This document shows, one piece after another, positions 8,566 through 16,596 of a stretch of 64,000 nucleotides of DNA. Made by a program: the position numbers and the translations under genes. The DNA comes from Ruaniaceae bacterium KH17. Lineage in GTDB: Bacteria; Actinomycetota; Actinomycetes; Actinomycetales; Actinomycetaceae. The stretch lies in NCBI GenBank assembly GCA_900199505.1, contig FZQV01000012.1, positions 1 through 64,000 of the forward strand, given 5' to 3'. Every line of letters starts with the position of its first letter. The stretch's first letter is position 1. The notes under the pieces were generated by a model. It was not told the origin of the DNA. It worked only from the letters and a program-made list of their open reading frames with translations, and searched no databases.

Positions 8566-11500
8566 TTGTTACTCGGCAAGGAAGAGCTTCACCTGGGGCT
8601 CGACATTGGCTCTACGACCGTCAAGGCCGTCCTCATGCACGGCAGCCACGTGGTGTTCTCGGACTATCGCCGCCACAATGCCGATGTCCGCGGTGAGCTG
8701 CTGAACCTGCTCGAAGAGATGGCGGAGAAGTTCCCGCACGCCACGGTCACCGCCGCAGTGACCGGCTCGGCTGGACTCTCGTTGGCATCCGCGATGGGTG
8801 TGCAGTTCGTCCAAGAGGTCATCGCCGGAACTGAGGCCGTGCAGCGCCTGCACCCGGAGGTCGACGTCGTCATCGAGCTCGGTGGCGAAGACGCCAAGAT
8901 CACCTACCTGCACCCGAGCCCCGAGCAACGCATGAACGGCACCTGCGCGGGCGGCACCGGCGCCTTCATCGACCAGATGGCAACGCTCCTACACACCGAT
9001 CCCACCGGCCTGAACGAACTCGCCACGAACCACACACAGCTTTACCCGATCGCCTCGCGCTGCGGCGTGTTCGCCAAGTCGGACCTGCAGCCGCTACTGA
9101 ACCAAGGCGCCGCGCATGAAGACCTCGCCGACTCGATCTTCACCGCCGTTGCCACGCAAACCATCGCCGGTCTCGCCAACGGCCGTCCAATACGTGGCAA
9201 CGTGATGTTCCTCGGTGGGCCGCTACACTTCCTGCCCGAGCTTCGCAAGGCCTACGAGACGCTCCTCCCAAAGGCCGAGAGCTTCGTGACGCCCGAGAAC
9301 GCCCAGCTCTACGTGGCCGTGGGTGCCGCGCTCGTGGCCGCGAACACTGATGCCTACCACTCGCCGCACCCGCCGCGCCCACTCGCCGTGCTGGGGGAGG
9401 AACTCGCGCGCGCCACTGTGGCCGCCGAATCGGTCCGGATGCGTCCCCTCTTTGCCGACGCCGCCGAACGGGCCGAGTTCATGGAGCGGCACGGCCGCGA
9501 CGAGGTCGAGATCCTCCCTATCTCCGAAGCAAAAGGCCGCTGCTGGCTCGGCATCGATGCCGGTTCCACGACGATCAAGGCCGTGGTGATCGACGAGGAG
9601 CAGCGGATCCTCTTCTCGCACTACGCCTCGAACGAGGGTGATCCAGTGGCCGCCGCCGTGGCGATCCTGAAGCGGGTGCGCACCGAACTGCCAGAAGGTG
9701 CGAGCATCGGCCGCGCCTGCTCCACCGGATACGGCGAGGCGCTCGTGAAGTCCGCGCTGCGCATGGACGAGGGCGTCGTGGAGACCATGGCGCACTTCCG
9801 CGCCGCCGATCACATGATGCCCGGTGTCACCTCGGTGATCGACATCGGTGGTCAGGACATGAAGTACCTGAAGATCCGCGACGGCGCCGTGGACTCGATC
9901 TCCGTGAACGAGGCCTGCTCCTCCGGCTGTGGCTCGTTCCTACAGACCTTCGCCGCCACCATGGGCACGGACGTGCAGACCTTCGCCCAGCGCGCCGTCG
10001 AATCGACCGCCCCGGTAGACCTTGGCACACGCTGCACCGTGTTCATGAACTCTTCGGTGAAGCAGGCACAGAAGGAAGGCGCGAACGTCCGGGACATCTC
10101 GGCCGGCCTCTCCTACTCCGTGATCCGCAACGCCCTCTACAAAGTGATCAAGCTGAAGGACCCCTCGGACCTTGGGGACAAGGTCGTGGTCCAGGGCGGA
10201 ACCTTCCTGAACGACGCCGTGCTGCGCGCCTTCGAACTGCTCACCGAGCGCGAGGTGGTGCGCCCGAGCATTGCCGGCTTGATGGGAGCGTACGGAGCGG
10301 CCCTGACCGCGAAAGCGAACGACGTCGGGCAAGATTCCACGCTCGCGCAGCTCAGCGATCTTGACAACTTCAGCGTGGAGACCACGCGCAAGACGTGCCG
10401 GCTCTGCCAGAACCACTGCCAGATGACGATCTCGACCTTCTCCAACGGTGAGCGGAACGTCTCGGGCAACCGCTGTGATCGCGGTGCGTCGCTGGAGCGA
10501 ATCCCGAAGAAGTCCGAGCTGCCGAACATGTACGACTGGAAGTACAAGCGGCTGTTCGGCTACCGCCGCCTCACGGAGGACAAGGCGACCCGTGGCGACA
10601 TGGGCCTGCCGCGCGTGCTCAACCTGTACGAAAACTACCCGTTCTGGTTCACGATGCTCACCAAGCTGGGCTTCCGTGTGATGATCTCGGGACGTTCGGA
10701 TCACGACCTGTTCGAGAAGGGCATGGAGTCGATCCCGTCCGAGAACGTCTGCTATCCGGCGAAGCTCGTGCATGGGCACATCGAATCGCTGCTGGACAAG
10801 GGCGTGGAGACGATCTTCTACCCGTGCGTCAACTACGAGGTCAAGGAGTTCGAAGGCGCGGATAACAATTTCAACTGCCCCGTGGTGGCCACCTATCCCG
10901 AGGTGATTCGCAACAACATTGAGCGGATCGTGGGCGGCCAGGCGCGGCTGGTCTCCCCGTTCGTGAACCTGGGCAACCGCGAGTACCTCGCCAAGCACCT
11001 CGCCGAGGAGTTTGCGGACTGGGATGTCACCGTCGACGAGATGCAGGAGGCGCTCGACGCCGCCTGGGAGGAGCAGGAGTCCTTCAAGCGCGACGTTCGC
11101 GAAAAGGGCGAGGAATACATCGAGTGGATGCGGGAGCGGGGCGTGCGCGGGATCGTGCTCGCGGGCCGGCCCTACCACCTCGACCCCGAGATCAACCACG
11201 GCATCCCCGAGGTCATCAACGGCCTCGGCATGGGCGTGCTCACCGAGGATGCGGTTTCCGATGGGCGCCTGGAGCGGCCGCTCCGCGTGCGCGATCAGTG
11301 GTCCTACCATTCGCGGCTCTACGAAGCCGCCGCCCGCGTGGGTGACGAGCCGGACCTGCAGATGGTGCAGCTGAACTCCTTCGGTTGTGGCGTGGATGCC
11401 GTCACGGCGGATCAGGTGCAGGAGATCCTCGAAGGCCGCAACGACGTGCACACGGTGCTCAAGATCGACGAGGTCTCCAACCTCGGTGCCGCCAAGATCC

Positions 11501-13080
11501 GGCTGCGCTCGCTGGAGGCCGCGGTGGAAGAGCGTTCCTCGCTGACCTCGGAGCACGTCGACACGTTGAGGATTGTTGACCCCTCGGGCCGCGCGGCTGC
11601 CGAAGAGAAGAAGGCCGCCGACGCCGGCCACATCACGCCGCGGGCGGTGTTCACCGAGGAGATGCGCGACGCGGGCTGGGAGATCCTGGTCCCGCAGATG
11701 GCGCCGATCCAGTTCCGGCTCCTCGAGCCGGTGCTGCGAAATGCTGGAATCAACGCGCGCGTGCTTGAGCACACGAACCGCGACACCATGGAGACGGGCC
11801 TCAAGTTCGTCAACAACGACTCCTGCTATCCGGCGATCGTGGTCATCGGCCAGCTGATCGACGAGTTCATCACCGGCCGCGCAGACCCGAACAAGACCGC
11901 CGTGGCGATCACGCAAACCGGTGGCATGTGCCGCGCAACCAACTATGCGGCGCTGCTCCGCAAGGGTCTGAAGGACGCCGGATACGCGCAGGTTCCGGTG
12001 ATCGCCATCTCGGTCCAGGGGATTGAGGATAATCCCGGCTTCCACGTGGGTGCGGGCGATCTGCACAAGGCGATCCAGGCCATCGTTCTTGGCGACACGA
12101 TCCAGTCCATGCTGCTCCGCGTCCGGCCTTACGAGGCCGTGCCCGGCTCGGCGATGGACCTCTACGAGGAGTGGAACGCGCGCTGCAGCGACTGGCTCAC
12201 CAAGGGCGGCTACTCGGAGCACTGGCGCGGGCACTGGTCCTACCGGAAGCTCATCTCGCGCATGGTCGAGGCCTTCGATCGCTTCGAATTGCTGGACATT
12301 CCGCGCAAGCCCCAGGTGGGCGTCGTCGGCGAAATCCTGGTGAAGTTCCACCCGGATGCGAACAACCACGCCGTGGATGTGATTGAAGCGGAGGGCTGCG
12401 AGGCCGTGCTGCCTGGGCTGATGCAGTTCTTCCACAACTCCTCGGCCACCGGCGCGTGGCGGCAGAAGCACCTGGGCGAGTCCACGAAGTCTCGCGTGGC
12501 GAAGGGCGCAGCGCTGTGGGCCATGGAGCGGTACGAGGACGCCGTGCACGCGGCGTTCAAGCGCTCGACCCGGTTCGAACCGCACCGCGGCATCCGCGAG
12601 ATGGCGGAGCGCTCACAGGACATCGCGCGGGTGGGCAACCAGGCCGGTGAGGGCTGGTACCTGACCGCGGAGATGGTGGACATGATCGAGCACGATTGCC
12701 CGAACATTATCTGCGCGCAGCCGTTTGCCTGCCTGCCGAACCACATCATCGGCAAGGGCATGTTCCGTGCGCTGCGAAACCGGTACCCGGAGGCGAACAT
12801 CGTCTCGGTGGACTTCGATCCCGGCGCGTCCGAGGTGAACCAGCTCAACCGCATCAAGCTCATGCTTTCGACCGCGTTGCAGCAGCACACCGATGGAGAC
12901 CCCCGCCTCGACTTCTCCGAGGATGTGGGCATCGTGTGGGATGAGATCCAGGCGGCGGAGTCGAGTTGCGGCGGCTGCGGCCTGCTGGCGCTCGCCGACG
13001 ACGGCGAGGTTGCGCTCCCGAAGCCCGTGAACCTGGGCATCCCCACCGTGCGTGAAGGGGCCCCCGTCCCCGTCGGCTGA
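8566..13080 (+). CDS. Giant acyl-CoA dehydratase activase-related protein (two BadF/HgdC-type ATPase domains plus DUF2229)
   Basis: A 1504-residue protein related to activators of (R)-2-hydroxyacyl-CoA dehydratases. Two ASKHA ATPase domains lie in tandem: residues about 9-265 (LDIGSTTVKAVL, CAGGTGAF) and about 327-590 (LGIDAGSTTIKAVVID, ACSSGCGSF). A four-cysteine cluster follows (611, 614, 618, 637), then the DUF2229 and dehydratase-like region with SCYPA motifs, and a C-terminal SCGGCG at 1467-1472. Classical activators are iron-sulfur ATPases that inject an electron into the dehydratase. This fused class is known in anaerobes and some actinobacteria but has no firm function. Start is TTG at 8566 with AGGAG seven bases upstream. 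No separate dehydratase subunits are nearby. Confidence 0.92.
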   Translation: MLLGKEELHLGLDIGSTTVKAVLMHGSHVVFSDYRRHNADVRGELLNLLEEMAEKFPHATVTAAVTGSAGLSLASAMGVQFVQEVIAGTEAVQRLHPEVDVVIELGGEDAKITYLHPSPEQRMNGTCAGGTGAFIDQMATLLHTDPTGLNELATNHTQLYPIASRCGVFAKSDLQPLLNQGAAHEDLADSIFTAVATQTIAGLANGRPIRGNVMFLGGPLHFLPELRKAYETLLPKAESFVTPENAQLYVAVGAALVAANTDAYHSPHPPRPLAVLGEELARATVAAESVRMRPLFADAAERAEFMERHGRDEVEILPISEAKGRCWLGIDAGSTTIKAVVIDEEQRILFSHYASNEGDPVAAAVAILKRVRTELPEGASIGRACSTGYGEALVKSALRMDEGVVETMAHFRAADHMMPGVTSVIDIGGQDMKYLKIRDGAVDSISVNEACSSGCGSFLQTFAATMGTDVQTFAQRAVESTAPVDLGTRCTVFMNSSVKQAQKEGANVRDISAGLSYSVIRNALYKVIKLKDPSDLGDKVVVQGGTFLNDAVLRAFELLTEREVVRPSIAGLMGAYGAALTAKANDVGQDSTLAQLSDLDNFSVETTRKTCRLCQNHCQMTISTFSNGERNVSGNRCDRGASLERIPKKSELPNMYDWKYKRLFGYRRLTEDKATRGDMGLPRVLNLYENYPFWFTMLTKLGFRVMISGRSDHDLFEKGMESIPSENVCYPAKLVHGHIESLLDKGVETIFYPCVNYEVKEFEGADNNFNCPVVATYPEVIRNNIERIVGGQARLVSPFVNLGNREYLAKHLAEEFADWDVTVDEMQEALDAAWEEQESFKRDVREKGEEYIEWMRERGVRGIVLAGRPYHLDPEINHGIPEVINGLGMGVLTEDAVSDGRLERPLRVRDQWSYHSRLYEAAARVGDEPDLQMVQLNSFGCGVDAVTADQVQEILEGRNDVHTVLKIDEVSNLGAAKIRLRSLEAAVEERSSLTSEHVDTLRIVDPSGRAAAEEKKAADAGHITPRAVFTEEMRDAGWEILVPQMAPIQFRLLEPVLRNAGINARVLEHTNRDTMETGLKFVNNDSCYPAIVVIGQLIDEFITGRADPNKTAVAITQTGGMCRATNYAALLRKGLKDAGYAQVPVIAISVQGIEDNPGFHVGAGDLHKAIQAIVLGDTIQSMLLRVRPYEAVPGSAMDLYEEWNARCSDWLTKGGYSEHWRGHWSYRKLISRMVEAFDRFELLDIPRKPQVGVVGEILVKFHPDANNHAVDVIEAEGCEAVLPGLMQFFHNSSATGAWRQKHLGESTKSRVAKGAALWAMERYEDAVHAAFKRSTRFEPHRGIREMAERSQDIARVGNQAGEGWYLTAEMVDMIEHDCPNIICAQPFACLPNHIIGKGMFRALRNRYPEANIVSVDFDPGASEVNQLNRIKLMLSTALQQHTDGDPRLDFSEDVGIVWDEIQAAESSCGGCGLLALADDGEVALPKPVNLGIPTVREGAPVPVG

Positions 13081-13123
13081 AGCTGAACGCCGCGCAAACC
13101 GGCGGTTGATCCCGGGCTCTTGG

Positions 13124-13190
13124 CACTCACGTGAGTGTCAAATGTGCGCGTTTGGACCACGTTCTGGCCTTCTGCCACTCACGTGAGTGG
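13124..13190. repeat. Two identical palindromes in the 3' region of the activase gene
   Basis: The 14-base perfect palindrome CACTCACGTGAGTG occurs at 13124-13137 and again at 13176-13189; the second extends to 16 bases (CCACTCACGTGAGTGG, 13175-13190). Spacing is 52 bases start to start. They lie 44 bases after the activase stop, in a 318-base gap (13081-13398) that otherwise holds only a repeat-B copy. They may form terminator hairpins or a double protein-binding site; there is no long T tract. Confidence 0.7.
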
Positions 13191-13310
13191 AAAAGGGCCG
13201 GGGACGACGGCGTGCGGTGAGTTCGTGGTGAGTCTCGCCAAATCGTTGGGTTCAGTCGCAAGGCTGGGGACAACGGCCGCGGCCGAACGGTTTTCGTTTC
13301 TTGAGCACTT

Positions 13311-13368
13311 CGTGGAGCAAATGACGTTCTATTCCGCGGCTTAGGCGGTTGTGCGCTCCAGAACCGCG
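13311..13368. repeat. Intergenic repeat, family B, copy 1 (degenerate)
   Basis: This stretch shares GTTCTATTCCGCGG, TTAGG and GTGCGCTCCA plus AACCGC with 57396-57452, and the outer GTGGAGC/GCTCCA pairing with 19219-19276. It lies 30 bases before the DUF2804 gene. The inverted-repeat arms are less perfect here than in copy 2, so it is probably a decayed copy. Confidence 0.6.
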
Positions 13369-13398
13369 AGCGGGGGAGTTTGTGGCTAGGCTGATGGC

Positions 13399-14406
13399 AT
13401 GTCAACGGAGCCGGAGATCACCGAATGCCTGCCGCTGGTCGTGAATGGCCGGCTGAACCGGGACGCCGTCGGGTGGATGCGGCAGCCGCTGCTGGACACC
13501 TCCGGCATTGACGGCCGCCACACGTGGGGCCGGAACAAGCGCTGGGAGTACTGGAACGTGGTGACGCCCACGCACATTCTGGCGCTCACGGCGTCGTCTA
13601 TTGACTACGCCGGAGTTCACGAGGTGTGGGTGTATGATCGCCGCACTGAGCAGACCTGGCACGTGAACCGATCAGATGTGCTGAAGCCGATCGATCTGCC
13701 GGCGTCCCTCGAGGACGGGCCGCTCCACGTCGCGTCCGGAAAGCTCCAGATCGCCATTGATCCGGTCACCGCGGGAACCCGTCTCCGCGCCCGAATCCCG
13801 GGTGCCTCGTTCGATGTCGTCGCGCACCTGCCTGACGGGCACGAGCGGCTCGGGGTGGTGGTGCCATGGTCGGATACGCGGTTCCAGTACACGGTGAAGG
13901 ACATCGCGCGCCCTGCCTCCGGCTGGGTGGAGACGGATGGCCGCCGCGAGGAGGTTCCCGACGGCGAGTCCTGGGCAACGCTCGACCACGGCCGGGGCCG
14001 CTGGCCGTACCAGATCATGTGGAATTGGGGCGCCGCGTCGGGTCGCGTCGAGTTCGCGGGAGAGCGGCACGTGCTCGGCATCCAGATCGGCGACAAATGG
14101 ACCGACGGCACTGGCATGACCGAGAACTCGATCTACTTCGACGGCCGCATCACCAAGGTGGGTCCGCTCGCGTGGGAGTACGACATCGCGGATTGGCGCG
14201 CGCCCTGGCGGATTCACGGTCCGCAACTCGATCTGACCTTCGAGCCGTTCCTCAACAAGAGCGGCGGCACGAACCTCGTGGTGGTCTCGAATCGTACCGA
14301 TCAGTGCTTTGGCGCGTATCGCGGCACGGCCCAGCCCGACGGCGTCGGCCCGGTCGCATTTGAAGGTCTCGTGGGCTGGGCGGAAGAAGTCCACAACCGC
14401 TGGTAG
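13399..14406 (+). CDS. DUF2804 family protein
   Basis: A 335-residue protein of the DUF2804 family. The family is recognisable by the opening ITECLPLVVNGRLN, the segment GWMRQPLLDTS with KRWEYWNV, and the central GRGRWPYQIMWNWGAASG and TDGTGMTENSIYFDG. It has no signal peptide and no membrane segment; the composition is that of a beta-rich soluble protein with many Trp residues. Its biochemical role is not established in any organism known to me. It faces cysE tail to tail with one base between the stop codons and is probably monocistronic. Confidence 0.85.
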   Translation: MSTEPEITECLPLVVNGRLNRDAVGWMRQPLLDTSGIDGRHTWGRNKRWEYWNVVTPTHILALTASSIDYAGVHEVWVYDRRTEQTWHVNRSDVLKPIDLPASLEDGPLHVASGKLQIAIDPVTAGTRLRARIPGASFDVVAHLPDGHERLGVVVPWSDTRFQYTVKDIARPASGWVETDGRREEVPDGESWATLDHGRGRWPYQIMWNWGAASGRVEFAGERHVLGIQIGDKWTDGTGMTENSIYFDGRITKVGPLAWEYDIADWRAPWRIHGPQLDLTFEPFLNKSGGTNLVVVSNRTDQCFGAYRGTAQPDGVGPVAFEGLVGWAEEVHNRW

Positions 14407-14407
14407 C

Positions 14408-14974
14408 TCAGATATAGATGGCCGGGTCCATGTGGGGTAGGACGTCGTCGGCCGTGATGTGCTTCTTGATCTTGGCCGGGACCCCAATCGCCACGGCGGC
14501 ATCCGGCACGTCCTTCACGACGACGGCGTTCGCGCCAATCCGCGCATCGTTGCCGATGGAGATGGGGCCGAGGACTTTTGCCCCGGCCCCAATCACGGCG
14601 CGGTCACCCACGGTGGGGTGACGCTTTCCTTGGGTCATCGAGGTGCCCCCAAGCGTGGTGCCGTGGAAGATCGTGACGTCCTCGCCCACCTCGGCGGTCT
14701 CGCCGATCACCACGCCCATGCCGTGATCGATGAACAGCCTGCGCCCGAGCGTCGCTCCAGGGTGGATCTCAATCCCGGTGAGGCCGCGTGTGACCTGGGA
14801 GATGATGCGCGCGGGGAGCTTCGCGCCACGGCCCCAGAGGGCGTGTGCCACCCGATATGCCCATACGGCGTGCACTCCTGGGTAGGAGAGCACAATCTCG
14901 AGCCGCGAGCGCGCGGCCGGGTCCTCGCGCAGCGCGGTCTCGAGATCCTCAACGAGTTGCCGCCGGATGGGCAT
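14408..14974 (-). CDS. cysE: Serine O-acetyltransferase
   Basis: A 188-residue acetyltransferase that makes O-acetylserine from serine and acetyl-CoA, the first step of cysteine synthesis. After an N-terminal helical part come the left-handed beta-helix hexapeptide repeats: [41 protein letters not shown] and [14 protein letters not shown]. The catalytic Asp/His pair is in FIDHG and the second His in FHGTTLGG. It is short compared with the enteric enzyme (about 270) but normal for Gram-positive CysE. It follows cysK by 13 bases. The ATG at 14974 has no strong ribosome site; a GTG at 14986, just after the cysK stop, is an alternative. Confidence 0.93.
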   Translation of the reverse strand: MPIRRQLVEDLETALREDPAARSRLEIVLSYPGVHAVWAYRVAHALWGRGAKLPARIISQVTRGLTGIEIHPGATLGRRLFIDHGMGVVIGETAEVGEDVTIFHGTTLGGTSMTQGKRHPTVGDRAVIGAGAKVLGPISIGNDARIGANAVVVKDVPDAAVAIGVPAKIKKHITADDVLPHMDPAIYI

Positions 14975-14987
14975 TCGGGGGGACACG

Positions 14988-15920
14988 TTAGTCGACCAGG
15001 CCTTCGAAGAGCGGGGTCGAGAGGTAACGCTCGCCGAAGTCGGGAACGATGGCAACGATGGTCTTGCCGGCGTTCTCGGGGCGCTTGGCCACCTCGATCG
15101 CCGCCTTCAGCGCAGCGCCGGAGGAGATGCCCACGAGCAGGCCCTCCCGGGTGGCGGCGGCGCGTGCGGTGGCGATGGCATCGTCGGACGCGATGGCCGC
15201 GACCTCATCGTAGATCTCGGTGTTCAGCACCTCGGGCACGAAGTTCGCACCGATGCCCTGGATCTTGTGCGGGCCGGCAGTGCCCTCGGACAGCAGCGGC
15301 GACTCCTTGGGCTCCACCGCCACGATCTTCAGATCGGGGTTCTGCTCCTTCAGGTACGCGCCGGCACCGGTGATGGTGCCGCCGGTGCCGATCCCGGAGA
15401 CGAAGATGTCCACGTTGCCGCCGGTGGCCTCCCAGATCTCGGGGCCGGTGGTGGCGTAGTGGATCTTCGGGTTGGCCTCGTTGGCGAACTGGCGCGCAAG
15501 AACGGCGCCTTCGCGTTCGGACGCGATCTGCTCGGCGGCCTCCACTGCGCCCTTCATGCCGAGCGGCGGGGGAGTGAGCACGAGCTCGGCGCCGAACGCA
15601 CGCAACAGGGCGCGACGCTCCTTGGACATCGACTCGGGCATGGTGAGCACCACGTTGTAGCCGCGGGACGCGCCCACGAGTGCTAGTGCGATACCGGTGT
15701 TGCCGGAGGTGGCCTCGACGATCGTGCCGCCCGCGGGAAGCTGTCCGGACGCCTCGGCAGCGTCCACAATGGCCACACCGATCCGGTCCTTCACGGAGTT
15801 GGCGGGGTTGTAGAACTCGAGCTTGGCGAGGACGGTGGCCTCGGCGCCGTCGGTGATGTTGTTGATGCGAACGAGCGGGGTGCGGCCCACGAGTTCGCTG
15901 ACGTTCTGGTACACGGTCAT
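14988..15920 (-). CDS. cysK: Cysteine synthase A (O-acetylserine sulfhydrylase)
   Basis: A 310-residue PLP enzyme that replaces the acetyl group of O-acetylserine with sulfide to give cysteine. The PLP lysine is Lys44 in [11 protein letters not shown]. The substrate loop TSGNTG and the phosphate-binding GTGGTITG are intact. Length is typical. The ATG at 15920 is preceded by AAGGAG (15926-15931). It is the first gene of a cysK-cysE pair. The transcript probably begins upstream of a short cysteine-rich open reading frame (16009-16056) with hairpins in between, so expression is likely tuned to cysteine supply; this is inferred from layout. Confidence 0.96.
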   Translation of the reverse strand: MTVYQNVSELVGRTPLVRINNITDGAEATVLAKLEFYNPANSVKDRIGVAIVDAAEASGQLPAGGTIVEATSGNTGIALALVGASRGYNVVLTMPESMSKERRALLRAFGAELVLTPPPLGMKGAVEAAEQIASEREGAVLARQFANEANPKIHYATTGPEIWEATGGNVDIFVSGIGTGGTITGAGAYLKEQNPDLKIVAVEPKESPLLSEGTAGPHKIQGIGANFVPEVLNTEIYDEVAAIASDDAIATARAAATREGLLVGISSGAALKAAIEVAKRPENAGKTIVAIVPDFGERYLSTPLFEGLVD

Positions 15921-15960
15921 GTTTTCTCCTTGGAAGTTCGGTGGGGTGTGGTGCCTGTGG

Positions 15961-16007
15961 GGAGCACCCAGCACGCGCGGTGGCGCGCTCCTAGAGCCGG
16001 GCGCTCT
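15961..16007 (-). promoter_or_regulatory. Hairpins between the cysteine leader peptide and cysK (putative attenuator)
   Basis: Read on the minus strand, AGAGC-GCCCG-GCTCT (16007 to 15993) folds directly after the leader stop codon. A larger hairpin follows, with outer arms GGAGC (15991-15987) and GCTCC (15965-15961) and an inner GCGCG/CGCGC pairing. No U-tract follows, so termination may need Rho, or control may act on translation of cysK. The hairpins are seen; the mechanism is inference. Confidence 0.45.
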
Positions 16008-16008
16008 A

Positions 16009-16056
16009 TCAACACATCAGACACATGCACCTACGGGCGGCGGCGACAGTAGTCAT
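16009..16056 (-). CDS. Cysteine-rich leader peptide upstream of cysK
   Basis: A 15-codon open reading frame encoding MTTVAAARRCMCLMC, with cysteines at positions 10, 12 and 15; the last codon before TGA is Cys. The sequence AAAGGA lies six bases before its ATG, so it can be translated. It is 88 bases upstream of cysK and is followed at once by hairpins. Short cysteine-codon leader ORFs that control cysteine-synthesis genes by ribosome stalling are described in mycobacteria. Three Cys codons among six at the end of a tiny ORF before cysK is unlikely by chance. Too short for homology, so the call rests on layout. Confidence 0.62.
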   Translation of the reverse strand: MTTVAAARRCMCLMC

Positions 16057-16082
16057 CGCGCATCCTTTCCGAAGGTGGCCTT

Positions 16083-16147
16083 ATGGAATCCATTCATATC
16101 GTGCACCTATTGCCGGTCCGATGTCTAATCGGGCGGGATGGATTCCA
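16083..16147. promoter_or_regulatory. Two TGGAWTCCA palindromes in the cysK-arsR divergent region
   Basis: TGGAATCCA at 16084-16092 (within ATGGA-A-TCCAT, 16083-16093) and TGGATTCCA at 16139-16147 are the same odd palindrome on opposite strands, 55 bases apart. They lie in the 304-base region (15921-16224) between cysK and the ArsR gene, upstream of the leader peptide. They could be a paired operator; no known regulator is assigned. Confidence 0.3.
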
Positions 16148-16207
16148 CGATGCGGCTACGGGTGTCCTGCGTGCCCAGGTGCACTCCAGGGCGTGCCGAG
16201 CGTCGCT

Positions 16208-16226
16208 GGTATGATGACTTCATCAT
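16208..16226 (+). promoter_or_regulatory. Extended -10 promoter overlapping an inverted-repeat operator, arsR-sulP
   Basis: The perfect inverted repeat ATGATGA-CT-TCATCAT occupies 16211-16226 and overlaps an extended -10 sequence TGG-TATGAT (about 16207-16215). Transcription would begin within a few bases of the ATG at 16225, and no Shine-Dalgarno precedes it, so the mRNA is probably leaderless. The repeat is well placed for self-repression by the ArsR-type protein. Confidence 0.5.
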
Positions 16227-16596
16227 GCCATTAAGTAATTCCCAGCGTCCCCTCTACGAAGTCAAGGCGGGCGTCTTCAAGGGGCTCGCACATCCCATTC
16301 GCATCCACATCCTTGAGTTGCTGTGCGACTCACAGGAGCACTCGGTGAGTGAGCTACAGGCACACACGGGCCTTGAGGCGTCGCATCTCTCCCAGCATCT
16401 TGCGGTGTTGCGCCGGAACCGGGTGGTCAGCTCTGTGCGGCGCGGTAGCCACGTCTACTACCGCGTCACGTCTCATGAGGTTGTCGAACTGCTTGGTTCG
16501 GCGCGGCGGTTCCTCGCCGAAGTTCTCAACTTTGAGCGCGCACAGATTGCCGACGCCGATCGCCTCGCGGAGCTTCCGAGCACCACATCCTCGTGA
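16225..16596 (+). CDS. ArsR-family winged-helix regulator
   Basis: A 123-residue regulator. GVFKGLAHPIRIHILELL (about 13-30) is the typical ArsR entry, and the recognition helix is in GLEASHLSQHLAVLRR, followed by the wing VVSSVRRGSHVYYRV. The ELCVCDL metal site of ArsR/SmtB is absent (ELLCDSQEHS instead), so a classical metal sensor is unlikely. The ATG at 16225 is chosen because the domain begins soon after and an inverted repeat sits on the start; an in-frame ATG at 16138 would add 29 residues with no homology. It overlaps the SulP gene by four bases (GTGA), which ties the two functions together. Confidence 0.85.
   Translation: MPLSNSQRPLYEVKAGVFKGLAHPIRIHILELLCDSQEHSVSELQAHTGLEASHLSQHLAVLRRNRVVSSVRRGSHVYYRVTSHEVVELLGSARRFLAEVLNFERAQIADADRLAELPSTTSS

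Noticed and set aside
9940-12585. Long minus-strand ORF (881 codons) opposite the activase gene
   Set aside because: It is the antisense frame of a clear GC-rich gene, is His/Arg/Val-rich and has no recognisable domain or ribosome site.
16138-16224. Upstream ATG extension of the ArsR gene
   Set aside because: The extra 29 residues have no ArsR homology and the extension would run through the promoter and inverted repeat.
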